Below, in pieces: positions 54,102 through 64,000 of a stretch of 64,000 bases of DNA. The notes beneath the pieces were generated by a model. That model was not told the origin of the DNA. It worked only from the letters and a program-made list of their open reading frames with translations, and searched no databases. The stretch spans positions 80,151,574 to 80,215,573 of the forward strand of contig NC_087063.1 of NCBI RefSeq assembly GCF_963678635.1. The letters run 5' to 3'. Within the stretch, counting starts at the first letter, position 1. Each line of letters opens with the position of its first letter. The translations under genes and the position numbers were made by a program. Source of the stretch: Symsagittifera roscoffensis. Its lineage: Eukaryota; Xenacoelomorpha; Acoela; Convolutidae.

Positions 54102-57100
54102 CGAAACTCCAGATGATGATGAAATCTTTCCTTTTATAGTAGATGCAGATACTGATAGAGGACAACACATATTTTGTCAAAATTTACTCGTAAATTTATT
54201 TGAACCCGGAATCAGTCCATGTAAAACAGAGTTCCCAGATGTAAAAATCAAAAGACAAATCATAGACCACTACTTAAAAGATATATGCAACATAACACAA
54301 CAGTATGGAATCTACTCCATAGAATTCACCTCACCAAACCATAATAATAGAAAATATACAATTCAAACAGACGATCTTGATTTAGAATTTTCAAAAGTTT
54401 TTTCAGAATATATAAAAAGCATCCAATATCATAACTCACAAAGAGCAAACTCCATATTCACCAATGAAGTTTTCGCAATAATATATAGTTATATTTCGAT
54501 ATTAGAAAACGAAATCCCAATAACAAATGTCTCACCGACAGAAACATCTAAACATTTAAGAGTACGACATGAAATCACACTACTCTCTAGTTATTTAAAC
54601 ATCATTAAAGAAAATTTCACGAAAGACGACGTTTCACAACATACAAAACACGATCTACAAAAAATTTTGGCATGGTTCATAATAGATTATTTCACACACA
54701 ATATTGATTTAATTGCACAAGCAAGAAAAAGTTTTAGACCCCAAAACTCGAACGATGATACCGCTATCACAGAACAATCAGATTATGTTTGGGACCCCGA
54801 ATGGTCTCATCCCGCGTTTATAAGCTTCCCACAAACAATCTCAAGTCAAGCAATAAGTACGATATCTTACATAAGAGATTATGTAAAAGTAATACCATTA
54901 ACCATTGATGCAACACCATTAAACTATAATACATTTTTGCCCGATACACAAAATAATAGTTTAAACTCTACAGTTATACACAATGAAAACCTCAATGGAA
55001 CTAGGAATCTTACTCAACAAGATATCCAGACACCATCACACTTCATAAATGAAGAAATTGTACACACAACAACTACACAACAAAGTATTTCACCAATACG
55101 CCCAAATTTAACAACACCAAGAAATACAAATCCTTCACAAACACAGGTAACCTTACAATCAACCGTTAAACCTTCGGTTGCCCCTAAGTATTCACATATG
55201 GATTACCAAACATACAGACCCATGACAATACCACCAAAAACACGCAAAACATTCACTAGAAACAACTTTGCAGACCATAATTATAATTATACACATCCAT
55301 CAAAAACATATAGCCAACCACAAAGAAATTTTAACCAATATACAAGATCTCGAAATTGGGATAACCTAATGACCCAACCTAATTCAATAAATTTCCAAAC
55401 AAATCCTCCACAGGATCACAGTGAAAATTACCCATTTTTTCAACAAAATAAAAATAAAAAACAGACATCTTATCAAATGGATTATTTATCCTCAGATGAT
55501 GATTTCTTACAACCAGATATATTTGCACCAAATACTCAAGAATATCGTAGACAAGGAATACAGAAAACAAGTACAAATCATAGAAATTTTTCTCCACAAC
55601 CAATAGATGCACAACATCAACAACCAATTCAACAACAAAATCTAATTAATACACAATCTTTTCAACCAATTCAACAACAAAATCCAATGACTGCACACTC
55701 GTATCAACCATCACAAATGCAAAATGAAATACCACTCCCATATTATCTCCAACAACATGAAATAACAAGAAACCAACTTTCAAATTTTTCTCAAATGCCA
55801 AATGCAGCAGAATCATTACAAATGACAATGAATCCATACCTTATGGGTGGATCATCAATAACATCAAACAAACCTTTAATGGTTTTCACAGGAACAGACC
55901 CTGAATACTCTGTAGAAGATTATTTAAATGCAGTAACAGCAAACCTGATTTTAAATATTGGACCTGAACCAATTAATACGCCACTACATCAAAATTGGAT
56001 ACATCGACGCACAGCGTTAAAACAAACAACCTTAGATGGCGCAGCCCAAAAATGGTTTTCAGTACTACCTCTAGAAATAAAATCAAACTGGAAAAGGTTT
56101 ACACAGGAATTTTCAAAAATGTTTGACTCCGAAAGAAACAAACAACAACAAAGAGTTTTATGTAATGAAATTCGCAGATTACCAAACGAAACCATCAAGC
56201 AAATAGCAGTACGAATCGAAACACTAGTTCGAAAAGCATATTCATTAAATACACATGACTATAAAAACACAAAGATGACAGAAATCTTAATGATGACCTT
56301 AACACCACAATTAAGGAAAATAGCAATAAAAAAGAGAGCATCCCATCCTTCTTCAATTCGAGAACCCGATTTAGATTTTCGAAAACTAGTAGACAAATTA
56401 GAACAAGCAGAAATCACGATGAAACTAGAAGAAACGGAAAATCTGAAATTACAATACGTTAATAGAATTGAAACGACTCCCACTAATATTAATAATATAC
56501 AGGAATCAGAGACAGACCTCGTTGAAAAAATCACTGAAATACTCAATATTTACGAAAAGAACCCGAACTTTAAAGGCAAACCATCTTTCAAAAAATGGTG
56601 TAATTATTGCCGACGATACGGACATAGTATTTCCGAATGTAGACAAAAACAGCAAGACAATCAAAATAAACCTCAAAAATATAAAGAACCAAATAAATCA
56701 TTCTATCAATACATGAAAAAAGATCAAAATCTACCGAACAAAACAGTCCACAGCAACAACAGTTCAGGAAAACCACTCCCGAACAATACAAATTATACAA
56801 GAAATCAATCACCATATAACTCAAGTTATAGAGGAAGATCACCAGAACGAAGAAACACGAATAATTCATCACAAAATCACTACAATAGACCAAATAGTCG
56901 AAATAACTACTCCAGATCAAATTCAAATACACAACGATTTGTTTCTAGATCTAATTCCCAATCAAGAAATAACTACTATCCAAACAACCAATCACGAAAT
57001 TCATCATACAATAGGAATAGAAACTACTCCTATAATCGAAATAGAAGTTATTCAAACAACCGAAACCAGAATTACCCGAACAATCGATCAAGGAATAACT

Positions 57101-59565
57101 CATATAATAGATCGAACTATAACAGACCAAACAATAATTACCAAAACAGATCGCGAAATAATTCACAAAATCGACACTCAAGTTATAATAATCGTTATAG
57201 AAATTATTCCCAATCACCACACCGGAATAATAATAACTATAATAATTCTAATAACCGCCACAGAAGTAGTACACCTAAACATCAAAGACAAATCAATCAA
57301 GTACAATCTAACCCAGAAACAACATCAGACCCTCCAGGTATTGATGACACAGTAACTGATACGTTACAACTCAATCAAATAAACTGTACATCATCAGATT
57401 CAGAAAGTGATACTGAAAACACTCTTTCTATCAATATGATAAAAGTCGAAAATGACTATGAATCTGTCATATATGAACAACCCTTTCCATCACACATATA
57501 TGAAAATCAATCAGAATTTCTTCAAAATTATTACACTACACCCATAAATTCCACACCAACGACGCAAGAAACAAACGAGATTAACACTACAAATCAAACC
57601 AATAAAAATATCAAAACAAAATGCTTGAATACAAACCACATTTATCAAAATATACAAAAAGAACAACCCAAAGAAAAAATTTGGACAATTCCATTTCTCT
57701 TAGAAAGCCCAAGAAATAAAGAATTTCAACCACCAGACCTTGAAATAGATTTTTTAATTGATTCAGGAGCAGAATCAAACATAATAAACATCCCCACATG
57801 GAATGAAATAAAAACTTTACACCCAAAGCTAACACCTCTTGAAACCTCCAGTAAGTTAGCAACAGCACAAGGATCAACATTGATAAACTACGGAAAAATC
57901 CAATTATTTCTCCTCCCCACCAGAACAATGGAACAAAGCAAAATTTTAAATAAGCCATTTAAACAAATATTCCATATCACTGACATTAAATATAATATCA
58001 TTGGAATACCATTTATTTCGAAGTACATACCAACAATTAACATACTAAATAGTAAAATATTAATCAAAGATAAATATACAAAAACAAAAGAAACATCCTT
58101 AACATTTTTTCAAAGATTAAATAAACAACCACCATTCTTTTCAAAATTCTACCCGATATTTAACCAACAAAGAAAACACCTAAAACCACTATCAGGAAAT
58201 ATCTATAATTTTTCAATCAAACAAGTTCACCAATATGATAAAGAACAAAACAAACAAAAATTTTATATGTCAGAATTTGAATTCAAACCTATTCACAAAT
58301 TTTTCAAAATCACAATCTCATCCATAAAATATTTGAAAAATTCGAATTCCGATATCATTTCCTTACATGTCTATAACAACACACCTTACCAAGTAACATT
58401 ACCTTTAGGACTTTTAGGATATTGTGAAACCAACGCTACAATATCACCAATACACGAAAAAGCCTATCGCGTAAATAATATACTCCAATTACTAGATATT
58501 TGCCAATCTACAATTCTTAATGAAGAATTATCTATAAATAATATAATAAGTAACGAAAACAGAAATACGGATTATTTCACAAAAACTCCATATTTCAAAC
58601 CTACATTCGACATAAGTAACTACACAGAGGACCAACAGAAATTTTTAACAATGTTTAATTTCCAACATTCACAAATAACACAAGACGAATTCGAAAAGTT
58701 AGCCAAACAGCTAATTAAATATTCATCAGTCTATGCAACATCAAAATTTGATGTTGGAAAAATCAGTTCATCACTACATCTCCCGTTAAAACCAGACGCA
58801 GTTTTCAAAAAACAGAGAGCAAGTAAAGTACCAATTCACTTACATGATAAAGTGAACAGATTACTCGATATTTTAGAACAATACAACATTATATCACCAG
58901 TTAATAAAGAAGAACAACCAAAAGGGAACACATTTATCAACCCCGTTATCATTCTAGCTAAAGGAGAATCATTAAAAATCGTTCTCGATGCTAGATACCT
59001 CAATTCACTTATAGATGAATCAAAATGTAATTGGCCCATTGAACCAATACAAGTTATTTTAACAAAAATAAACGGCAAATACTTTACAACCGCCGATATG
59101 AATAGTGCATACAATCAAATGCCACTAGATGAACAATCACGACGTTTAACACAATTTGTTATCGGAAACCAACAATATGAATTCAACCGCTTATTCTATG
59201 GAATATCCATAGGACCAGCAGCATTTTCAGCTTTTATGAGCAAAATTTTTAGACCACTAATACTCAAGAAAAACGCAATCACCTATTTAGACGATGTTTT
59301 TATGCAATCACAAACAAAAGACGAGATGTTCAATGTTTTAGAAAAATATCACCAAATACTTCAGAACGAAAATCTGAAGGCCGCCCCCGATAAATCACAC
59401 TTCTTTTTGACAAGAGTTAAATTCTTAGGACATAATATAGAAAGAAAAACAATCACTCCATTGAAATCACGCATTGACGCTATTCAAAAACTTCAACCAC
59501 CAACAAATAAAAAGAAAATCCAAGAATTTCTTGGAATGTTAAACTTTTTAAGTAAATATGTTTAA
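54076..59565 (+). CDS. gag-protease-RT polyprotein, copy B (ends at a premature stop)
   Basis: 1829 codons in a single frame, so gag and pol are not separated by a frameshift. Residues 1-600 are gag with Gln/Asn/Pro-rich stretches. A retrotransposon-gag capsid-like block (LDGAAQKWFSVLP) lies near 650-665 and a CCHC zinc knuckle (CNYCRRYGHSISEC) at 842-855. A low-complexity Asn/Arg/Ser/Tyr region follows at about 870-1070. The aspartic protease active site is DSGA at 1229-1232. Reverse transcriptase has TADMNSAYNQMP and the catalytic YLDD at 1737-1740. The frame ends at TAA 59563-59565, where copy A has a Tyr codon, so this is a point nonsense mutation at the RT-RNase H border, not a natural end. 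The next frame resumes four bases later. Confidence 0.92.
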   Translation: MSSTHTPGDETPDDDEIFPFIVDADTDRGQHIFCQNLLVNLFEPGISPCKTEFPDVKIKRQIIDHYLKDICNITQQYGIYSIEFTSPNHNNRKYTIQTDDLDLEFSKVFSEYIKSIQYHNSQRANSIFTNEVFAIIYSYISILENEIPITNVSPTETSKHLRVRHEITLLSSYLNIIKENFTKDDVSQHTKHDLQKILAWFIIDYFTHNIDLIAQARKSFRPQNSNDDTAITEQSDYVWDPEWSHPAFISFPQTISSQAISTISYIRDYVKVIPLTIDATPLNYNTFLPDTQNNSLNSTVIHNENLNGTRNLTQQDIQTPSHFINEEIVHTTTTQQSISPIRPNLTTPRNTNPSQTQVTLQSTVKPSVAPKYSHMDYQTYRPMTIPPKTRKTFTRNNFADHNYNYTHPSKTYSQPQRNFNQYTRSRNWDNLMTQPNSINFQTNPPQDHSENYPFFQQNKNKKQTSYQMDYLSSDDDFLQPDIFAPNTQEYRRQGIQKTSTNHRNFSPQPIDAQHQQPIQQQNLINTQSFQPIQQQNPMTAHSYQPSQMQNEIPLPYYLQQHEITRNQLSNFSQMPNAAESLQMTMNPYLMGGSSITSNKPLMVFTGTDPEYSVEDYLNAVTANLILNIGPEPINTPLHQNWIHRRTALKQTTLDGAAQKWFSVLPLEIKSNWKRFTQEFSKMFDSERNKQQQRVLCNEIRRLPNETIKQIAVRIETLVRKAYSLNTHDYKNTKMTEILMMTLTPQLRKIAIKKRASHPSSIREPDLDFRKLVDKLEQAEITMKLEETENLKLQYVNRIETTPTNINNIQESETDLVEKITEILNIYEKNPNFKGKPSFKKWCNYCRRYGHSISECRQKQQDNQNKPQKYKEPNKSFYQYMKKDQNLPNKTVHSNNSSGKPLPNNTNYTRNQSPYNSSYRGRSPERRNTNNSSQNHYNRPNSRNNYSRSNSNTQRFVSRSNSQSRNNYYPNNQSRNSSYNRNRNYSYNRNRSYSNNRNQNYPNNRSRNNSYNRSNYNRPNNNYQNRSRNNSQNRHSSYNNRYRNYSQSPHRNNNNYNNSNNRHRSSTPKHQRQINQVQSNPETTSDPPGIDDTVTDTLQLNQINCTSSDSESDTENTLSINMIKVENDYESVIYEQPFPSHIYENQSEFLQNYYTTPINSTPTTQETNEINTTNQTNKNIKTKCLNTNHIYQNIQKEQPKEKIWTIPFLLESPRNKEFQPPDLEIDFLIDSGAESNIINIPTWNEIKTLHPKLTPLETSSKLATAQGSTLINYGKIQLFLLPTRTMEQSKILNKPFKQIFHITDIKYNIIGIPFISKYIPTINILNSKILIKDKYTKTKETSLTFFQRLNKQPPFFSKFYPIFNQQRKHLKPLSGNIYNFSIKQVHQYDKEQNKQKFYMSEFEFKPIHKFFKITISSIKYLKNSNSDIISLHVYNNTPYQVTLPLGLLGYCETNATISPIHEKAYRVNNILQLLDICQSTILNEELSINNIISNENRNTDYFTKTPYFKPTFDISNYTEDQQKFLTMFNFQHSQITQDEFEKLAKQLIKYSSVYATSKFDVGKISSSLHLPLKPDAVFKKQRASKVPIHLHDKVNRLLDILEQYNIISPVNKEEQPKGNTFINPVIILAKGESLKIVLDARYLNSLIDESKCNWPIEPIQVILTKINGKYFTTADMNSAYNQMPLDEQSRRLTQFVIGNQQYEFNRLFYGISIGPAAFSAFMSKIFRPLILKKNAITYLDDVFMQSQTKDEMFNVLEKYHQILQNENLKAAPDKSHFFLTRVKFLGHNIERKTITPLKSRIDAIQKLQPPTNKKKIQEFLGMLNFLSKYV

Positions 59566-59568
59566 AAA

Positions 59569-62298
59569 ATGCAATTATATCTACGACCATTTTATAACAT
59601 CCTTAGACAACAAAATAATTTTGAATGGAACACAGAACATCAAACACGATTTGAAGAAGTAAAGAAACTTTTAACTGAACAAATTTCAAACACAATTCCA
59701 GATTCAAATCAACCATTTTATGCAATGTGCGATGCTTCGAACTTTGGCATCGGTGCAGCACTATTACAATCACATAATGGTACAAATAAAATGAACCTCA
59801 TATCAGCAAATTCTCGATTATTCACTCAAGCAGAGCTACGACTCTCAACTCTAATGAGAGAATGTACAGCCATAATATATACACTGACAGAATATGAATT
59901 TCTGATACTTGGATCAAAACATCCAACAGTTCTATTCACAGACCATAAACCAATCATCTTTCTCTTTACACAAAAATCTAACCCAAACCACCGAGTTTAC
60001 AGATTTCAACTAATTCTAATGAAATTTCCAAACTTACATATAGTTTGGACTGCAGGAAAAAATCTTGCATTACCAGACACCTTAAGTCGAAATACACCAC
60101 CTGAATTACTTACACGAAAAACAACAGTTGAAATACCCAAAAACATAAAATTCTACCTTGCAGAAAACGAAACATCACCCCGATTGGAATGCAAATATGC
60201 AGTAAAAACTGATATTGAACAATCACAAATAAATAGTTTACAACATTTCCCACTTTACTTAGATTGTCAAAATAATCATTATGAAGTTGATTTACTTGGA
60301 ACATCAACTTTCAAACCAATCCCATATTCTCAATGGATAAAAAATAACACCCAACAAAAACGAACAAAACAACACCCGCCTAAAAAAGACCATTTTCCAC
60401 TAATTGAAAAAGAAGATTTAACTGATAAAATAAATTTATCAGGACCACAAACAAATGATTCAAAATACACAATAAATCAAGTTTTTGACCTTCACGACCC
60501 ACTTGATACAATACCCTTATCTAAATTAGAAATCGAAAACATTTTTCTCCCCCCAACAGAAATAATTACAATTTCAACACTGAAACAATATCAAAACCTT
60601 GACCCAGTAATTCGACAACTGAAATCATGGCACAAATATAAAACTAAACCTATCAAAGCAGATTCAACCATTCTAGGAAACAAAACACTCCTCCGATACT
60701 TTCGCAAATTTAACAACACAACAATTAACGAAAATACAGACCTTTTAGAGTATAACCTGAATGAATCTACAGTTCCATGTCTCCCTTTAAGTATGATTCT
60801 TATAGCTTTTAATATTTCACATACACGAAATATTAAAGGACACTCTGGATCAGAAAAAACATATTCAAACTTTATACAAAATTTTTACTTCCCAAATGCA
60901 CCAATTTGGATAAAAGTACTATGCAATGACTGTATAGTATGTCAACTAAATAAACCTTACCCAAATCAAAAACAAATAGCACAAAAACAAGATTTTAAAG
61001 GACAAAGCTTGTACTTTAACCATCGTATCTCATTTGATACCAAAGGACCAATTTCACCCTCATCAGAAGGAAACTCCTACATTATGGTAATTGTTGACGC
61101 ATTTACACATTATGTAGCACTTAACCCAGTACCACATTGTAACGCTTATTACGCTTACACAACACTCTATGAACACTGGATAGCAAAATTCGGACTACCA
61201 GAAATTTTAGTTACAGACAACGGTACAGAATTCATAAATAATGAAATTATCACACTATGTCATTTATATAACATTAAACACAAACCACGTACATCTCATG
61301 CACCTTGGACAAACAGCTTAGTCGAAGGTATGAACCGTTCATTACAAGAATATCTTAGATGTATCATCAACGGAAATGATACAAAATATACCGAATGGTC
61401 AGCAGATGTAAAATTATTTCCCTTAGCGTATAATTCACAAATTACGACAACTTTAGGAATGTCACCATACGAAATGGTTTTTAACCAAAAGCCACGCAAA
61501 CCAATAATGTTTACAGCAAATTCTCATAAAAACGCACAAGGTTATTGTCAACCAAATAAAGACTCAATTTGTTATAACCTACCTTTACATACACACGATG
61601 AAGATCATTTTCATCACCCACAAATTCTTAAACTAGCCTCCGGTACACACACCGAATGGATTCTAAATAGAGATAAAAAACACAATGAAATTTATCAAAA
61701 AATAACAAAAAAGTTATTACAAAGACAAAACATTAATGAACAAATCAATTCACGTTTTACACCAGCCTCCGAATTAAAAATTGGAACATTTGTTTTAATA
61801 CCTAATTTTAATACTCAAAAAGGAATTTCTAAAAAATTACAACCCCTTCGAAAAGGACCATACCAAATAATTGCAAAACCCACTGATGTCACATATAAAA
61901 TTACCGACTCAAACAAAAAAGAAATCGTTCAACATCGAAACAACCTATTACCTTATTACCCAAAAGAATACGCACTCCGCGAATTAACTCAATTATATTC
62001 TTTCACAGGATTAAAAATCATTCAAAATGAACCACATCTGAAAAACACAGAACAAAATGATAACCCCACCGAAAATCAAAACACAAAACCAACCACCACC
62101 AAAAACAATACACAAAACCATAAAGAATCCCCAAAACAAAGAAAAAATAGAAAAATGACCGAACAAATAATACCCCAAGAACAAATCGACAAATCAGAAA
62201 ATAGAAAAACAACAAGACTCCGAAATCAACCACGTAAAAACTATAAAATATTCATCCCCCAATCTAAAATTTTAAAGAAAGTGGAATTTCAAAAGTAA
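59569..62298 (+). CDS. RNase H-integrase part of pol, copy B
   Basis: In the same frame as the preceding ORF after the stop. RNase H starts with FYAMCDASNFGIG (Asp near residue 55). The integrase zinc region is H-x6-H ... CNDCIVC. The catalytic triad is Asp490, Asp550 and Glu586 of this ORF (ISFDTKG, LVTDNGTEF, LVEGMN); the D-35-E spacing is canonical. A GPY module (LRKGPYQIIAKP) follows, then a polar Lys/Asn/Gln-rich tail. The ORF would be made only by readthrough of the stop or in trans. All catalytic residues are present. Confidence 0.9.
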   Translation: MQLYLRPFYNILRQQNNFEWNTEHQTRFEEVKKLLTEQISNTIPDSNQPFYAMCDASNFGIGAALLQSHNGTNKMNLISANSRLFTQAELRLSTLMRECTAIIYTLTEYEFLILGSKHPTVLFTDHKPIIFLFTQKSNPNHRVYRFQLILMKFPNLHIVWTAGKNLALPDTLSRNTPPELLTRKTTVEIPKNIKFYLAENETSPRLECKYAVKTDIEQSQINSLQHFPLYLDCQNNHYEVDLLGTSTFKPIPYSQWIKNNTQQKRTKQHPPKKDHFPLIEKEDLTDKINLSGPQTNDSKYTINQVFDLHDPLDTIPLSKLEIENIFLPPTEIITISTLKQYQNLDPVIRQLKSWHKYKTKPIKADSTILGNKTLLRYFRKFNNTTINENTDLLEYNLNESTVPCLPLSMILIAFNISHTRNIKGHSGSEKTYSNFIQNFYFPNAPIWIKVLCNDCIVCQLNKPYPNQKQIAQKQDFKGQSLYFNHRISFDTKGPISPSSEGNSYIMVIVDAFTHYVALNPVPHCNAYYAYTTLYEHWIAKFGLPEILVTDNGTEFINNEIITLCHLYNIKHKPRTSHAPWTNSLVEGMNRSLQEYLRCIINGNDTKYTEWSADVKLFPLAYNSQITTTLGMSPYEMVFNQKPRKPIMFTANSHKNAQGYCQPNKDSICYNLPLHTHDEDHFHHPQILKLASGTHTEWILNRDKKHNEIYQKITKKLLQRQNINEQINSRFTPASELKIGTFVLIPNFNTQKGISKKLQPLRKGPYQIIAKPTDVTYKITDSNKKEIVQHRNNLLPYYPKEYALRELTQLYSFTGLKIIQNEPHLKNTEQNDNPTENQNTKPTTTKNNTQNHKESPKQRKNRKMTEQIIPQEQIDKSENRKTTRLRNQPRKNYKIFIPQSKILKKVEFQK

Positions 62299-62896
62299 TT
62301 TTAACATTATACTTCACTATCTTGAAACCTTCGAAACATTTTTCATTTACATTTTTCAAAATAACATGCTGACAAGTACGTAATAATTCTAGTTCAAAAT
62401 AGACCAATAGGATTCATCCAATCCGTCACTTTCTCTAAATCAAACTAAGACCAATTAGACGAATCATATAGAACTCCAGGCACATCTATAACTATAACTT
62501 TACGACCTCCAGGTCAAAAATAAGCAAACCACTCCAACTTGACAACTAAAATAAATATCACCATAATACCGTACCCCTCCCTTATCTAATAACCCAAAGA
62601 TCAACAATATTTCCCCAACTCAGATCACGAATACCCCCAAAGCAAATTTGTTAACTTAGCCTAAAGTAACAAAATGAACATTTTAATTAGCCTAAAGTAT
62701 AAAAATCTCACCATACCCCGGATCATTTGACAAACAAAAATAAAGAAAAAGACGACCTCCCAGTCACCATGAAAATTGCCCCCAACAATTTTTTACAAAA
62801 CTCAACCCACTTGTCAAAAAACTAATAAATAATCCGACCACACTAGAAAATCGCCTCAAACAGCAAAAAATATTCGACCAAGAGATCATTTCTTAA
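62299..62896 (+). other. non-coding spacer after pol, copy B
   Basis: Colinear with 36765-37358 of copy A, with the AGCCTAAAGTA word repeated and ATTGCCCCCAACAATTTTTT conserved. No ORF seen. Confidence 0.4.
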
Positions 62897-63127
62897 ATGC
62901 TCTTCTCTCAATCAGTTACTCAAATACTCATAAATCTTAAACATTTTTTTACAATACTTGAAACCTTTATAATATTTCTTTTTGATATACTTGAATCTTT
63001 TCTAATAATCCTAATCATTTTTTGTAACATTTTTTTAATTTTCTACACTATTCTCGAACTATTCCTCCAACTTTCCAAAACCCTTGATTATATCCACAGG
63101 TACGATTCATATAACTTGTCTAAATGA
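62897..63127 (+). CDS. membrane ORF a, 76 aa, copy B
   Basis: Full-length version of the ORF truncated in copy A. The middle is a long hydrophobic region (FIIFLFDILESFLIILII, then CNIFLIFYTILELFLQL), and the short tail is polar and Tyr-rich. It is likely membrane-embedded. Its TGA stop overlaps the start of the next ORF as ATGA. Function unknown. Confidence 0.5.
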   Translation: MLFSQSVTQILINLKHFFTILETFIIFLFDILESFLIILIIFCNIFLIFYTILELFLQLSKTLDYIHRYDSYNLSK

Positions 63128-63312
63128 TACGAACAATTTTCAGTAGAACTGATATTTTTTTATTGTTTGTAATTTTCATAACATTTTTATCATCCCTCAT
63201 TTTGACAATATGTAAATGTATAAAGAAAGCAATCATCACATTTGCCCTAGCAACAATCCTTCTAATTCTTTTTTTGGAAGAATACTATAATAAACATAAA
63301 CCTTCCCACTAA
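63124..63312 (+). CDS. membrane ORF b, 62 aa, copy B
   Basis: Starts within the ATGA of the preceding ORF. It has two hydrophobic helices separated by CKCIKK, as in copy A, and is four residues longer. Conserved in both copies, so probably expressed; a viroporin-like or assembly role is only a guess. Confidence 0.5.
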   Translation: MIRTIFSRTDIFLLFVIFITFLSSLILTICKCIKKAIITFALATILLILFLEEYYNKHKPSH

Positions 63313-63317
63313 AGTAA

Positions 63318-64000
63318 CAATTCAAAAATCCATCAAAAATTGCTACCCAACAGTCACAGAATCAGTCTTCACCGACATCATCCCAAGATAACCAAACACC
63401 ACCTTCAACTACTCAAAATCCTCAAACATCTACACGAATTTCTTTTCAAGACAATCCATACACTTTTGAAGAACGACATGCTCGTTTATCAGAACCACTA
63501 GAACCAGTTCAACGACAAGCACCTTTAAGCGAACCAACATATAACCTATACCCAACACTACCACAAGAACTAAGTAGAATAAGAAATTCTAGTCAAAACC
63601 AAAATACAGTCGAAATAAATAGACAAATTATACATCCTCGACGAAACAGAAATCTTCAAACTCCCCGAGTTCATTTTGATATACCTCAATCCCCATCACA
63701 AAACACTCCAGAAAACCCCATTGGTATATTACCAGAAACCCCTACGCTTCTTTCACAACGTAGCACCTCAAGCCTACCATCAGATTACTTAGGTTCAACA
63801 CCAACATCTGAGCAAATACGTGAAAATCCTTTCAACCCTACAAACCAAACATCACGATTTCCATATTGGACTACACATTCATTTACACAAGGTGAACCAA
63901 ATTTAGTCAATGACCCCATAGATATTTCTACGGATACAACAACATCCTCATCACTACCAGAAACATTATCACTACCATCAACACCATCAATAAGCAAGAT
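63318..64000 (+). CDS. methionine-free Pro/Ser-rich ORF, copy B (runs off the window)
   Basis: Open from the stop at 63315-63317 to the window edge with no ATG, colinear with the 377-codon ORF of copy A and very similar in sequence. The AG at 63386-63387 has the same context and phase as in copy A and would join in phase to the donor at 54098 in gag. Many differences from copy A are silent and none introduces a stop. Confidence 0.6.

Larger units (their letters stand above)
51970..64000 (+). mobile_element. LTR retrotransposon copy B, same family, 5' 12 kb
   Basis: It starts TGGAACC at 51970 and runs off the window, in the same orientation as copy A and 6.6 kb from it. All parts present match copy A in order: LTR, primer-binding site, 77-aa ORF, 155-aa ORF, gag-pol, membrane ORFs and the methionine-free ORF. 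Gag-pol is open except for a single stop at 59563-59565. It is therefore the better template for the family, and a nearby related copy may supply proteins to it. Confidence 0.95.

Noticed and set aside
57611..57958. Hydrophobic minus-strand ORFs opposite gag-pol (and their copy A equivalents)
   Set aside because: The A-rich coding strand gives Leu/Phe/Val-rich antisense shadows everywhere. They have no independent conservation beyond that imposed by gag-pol.
1..64000. CRISPR arrays, bacterial operons, ribosome-binding sites, rRNA genes
   Set aside because: None seen. Introns, AATAAA signals and element types show that this is animal nuclear DNA.

Overview
The window is nuclear DNA from an AT-rich invertebrate animal. 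Genes are split by spliceosomal introns, AATAAA-type signals are present, intergenic DNA and introns are full of short non-autonomous repeats, and there is one single-exon IRG-type GTPase. Ty3/gypsy elements with 4-bp target duplications and extra genes are known from larvacean tunicates (Tor elements) and insects (errantiviruses). I cannot place the species; a larvacean-like tunicate is only a guess.

Layout. (1) 1-5.7 kb: a three-exon SAM-dependent methyltransferase gene (1891-5599, +) whose second intron holds a long fold-back element. (2) 5.7-12.6 kb: a decayed hAT/DUF4371 transposase (about 7080-8345, +), a THAP-like scrap and several repeat families. (3) 12.6-23.04 kb: a histidine acid phosphatase gene (+) with at least seven exons. 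Its introns are inflated by MITE-like fold-back elements, hairpins, a 64-bp tandem array and members of a roughly 500-bp repeat family. (4) 23-26.4 kb: repeats and decayed sequence. (5) 26418-45321: an 18.9-kb Ty3/gypsy-type LTR element (copy A) with 410-bp LTRs and a TTAT target duplication. (6) 45.3-52 kb: flanking DNA with an IRG-like GTPase on the minus strand (49257-50606). (7) 51970-64000 (cut by the window edge): a second copy (B) of the same element in the same orientation.

The LTR element is the most unusual content. Between its LTRs, in order, are: a long structured leader with a conserved 77-aa ORF, a basic 155-aa ORF that overlaps gag, a single-frame gag-protease-RT-RNase H-integrase ORF (about 2,740 codons), two small membrane-protein ORFs overlapping as ATGA, a proline/serine-rich ORF of about 377 codons that contains no methionine codon, an env-like glycoprotein gene, and a further ORF pair of about 600 codons with no family I recognise. 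Copy A also carries an antisense ORF next to its 3' LTR. Comparing A with B by eye shows mostly synonymous change in the small 5' ORFs, so they are probably real proteins. A splice donor lies 22 nt into gag in both copies. It is in phase with a conserved acceptor at the start of the methionine-free ORF, which suggests expression from a spliced RNA that borrows the gag AUG.

Copy A gag-pol is broken by three stops and three frameshifts; copy B has one stop in the part visible here. I did no database search. Family names rest on motifs visible in the translations, and repeat boundaries are approximate.
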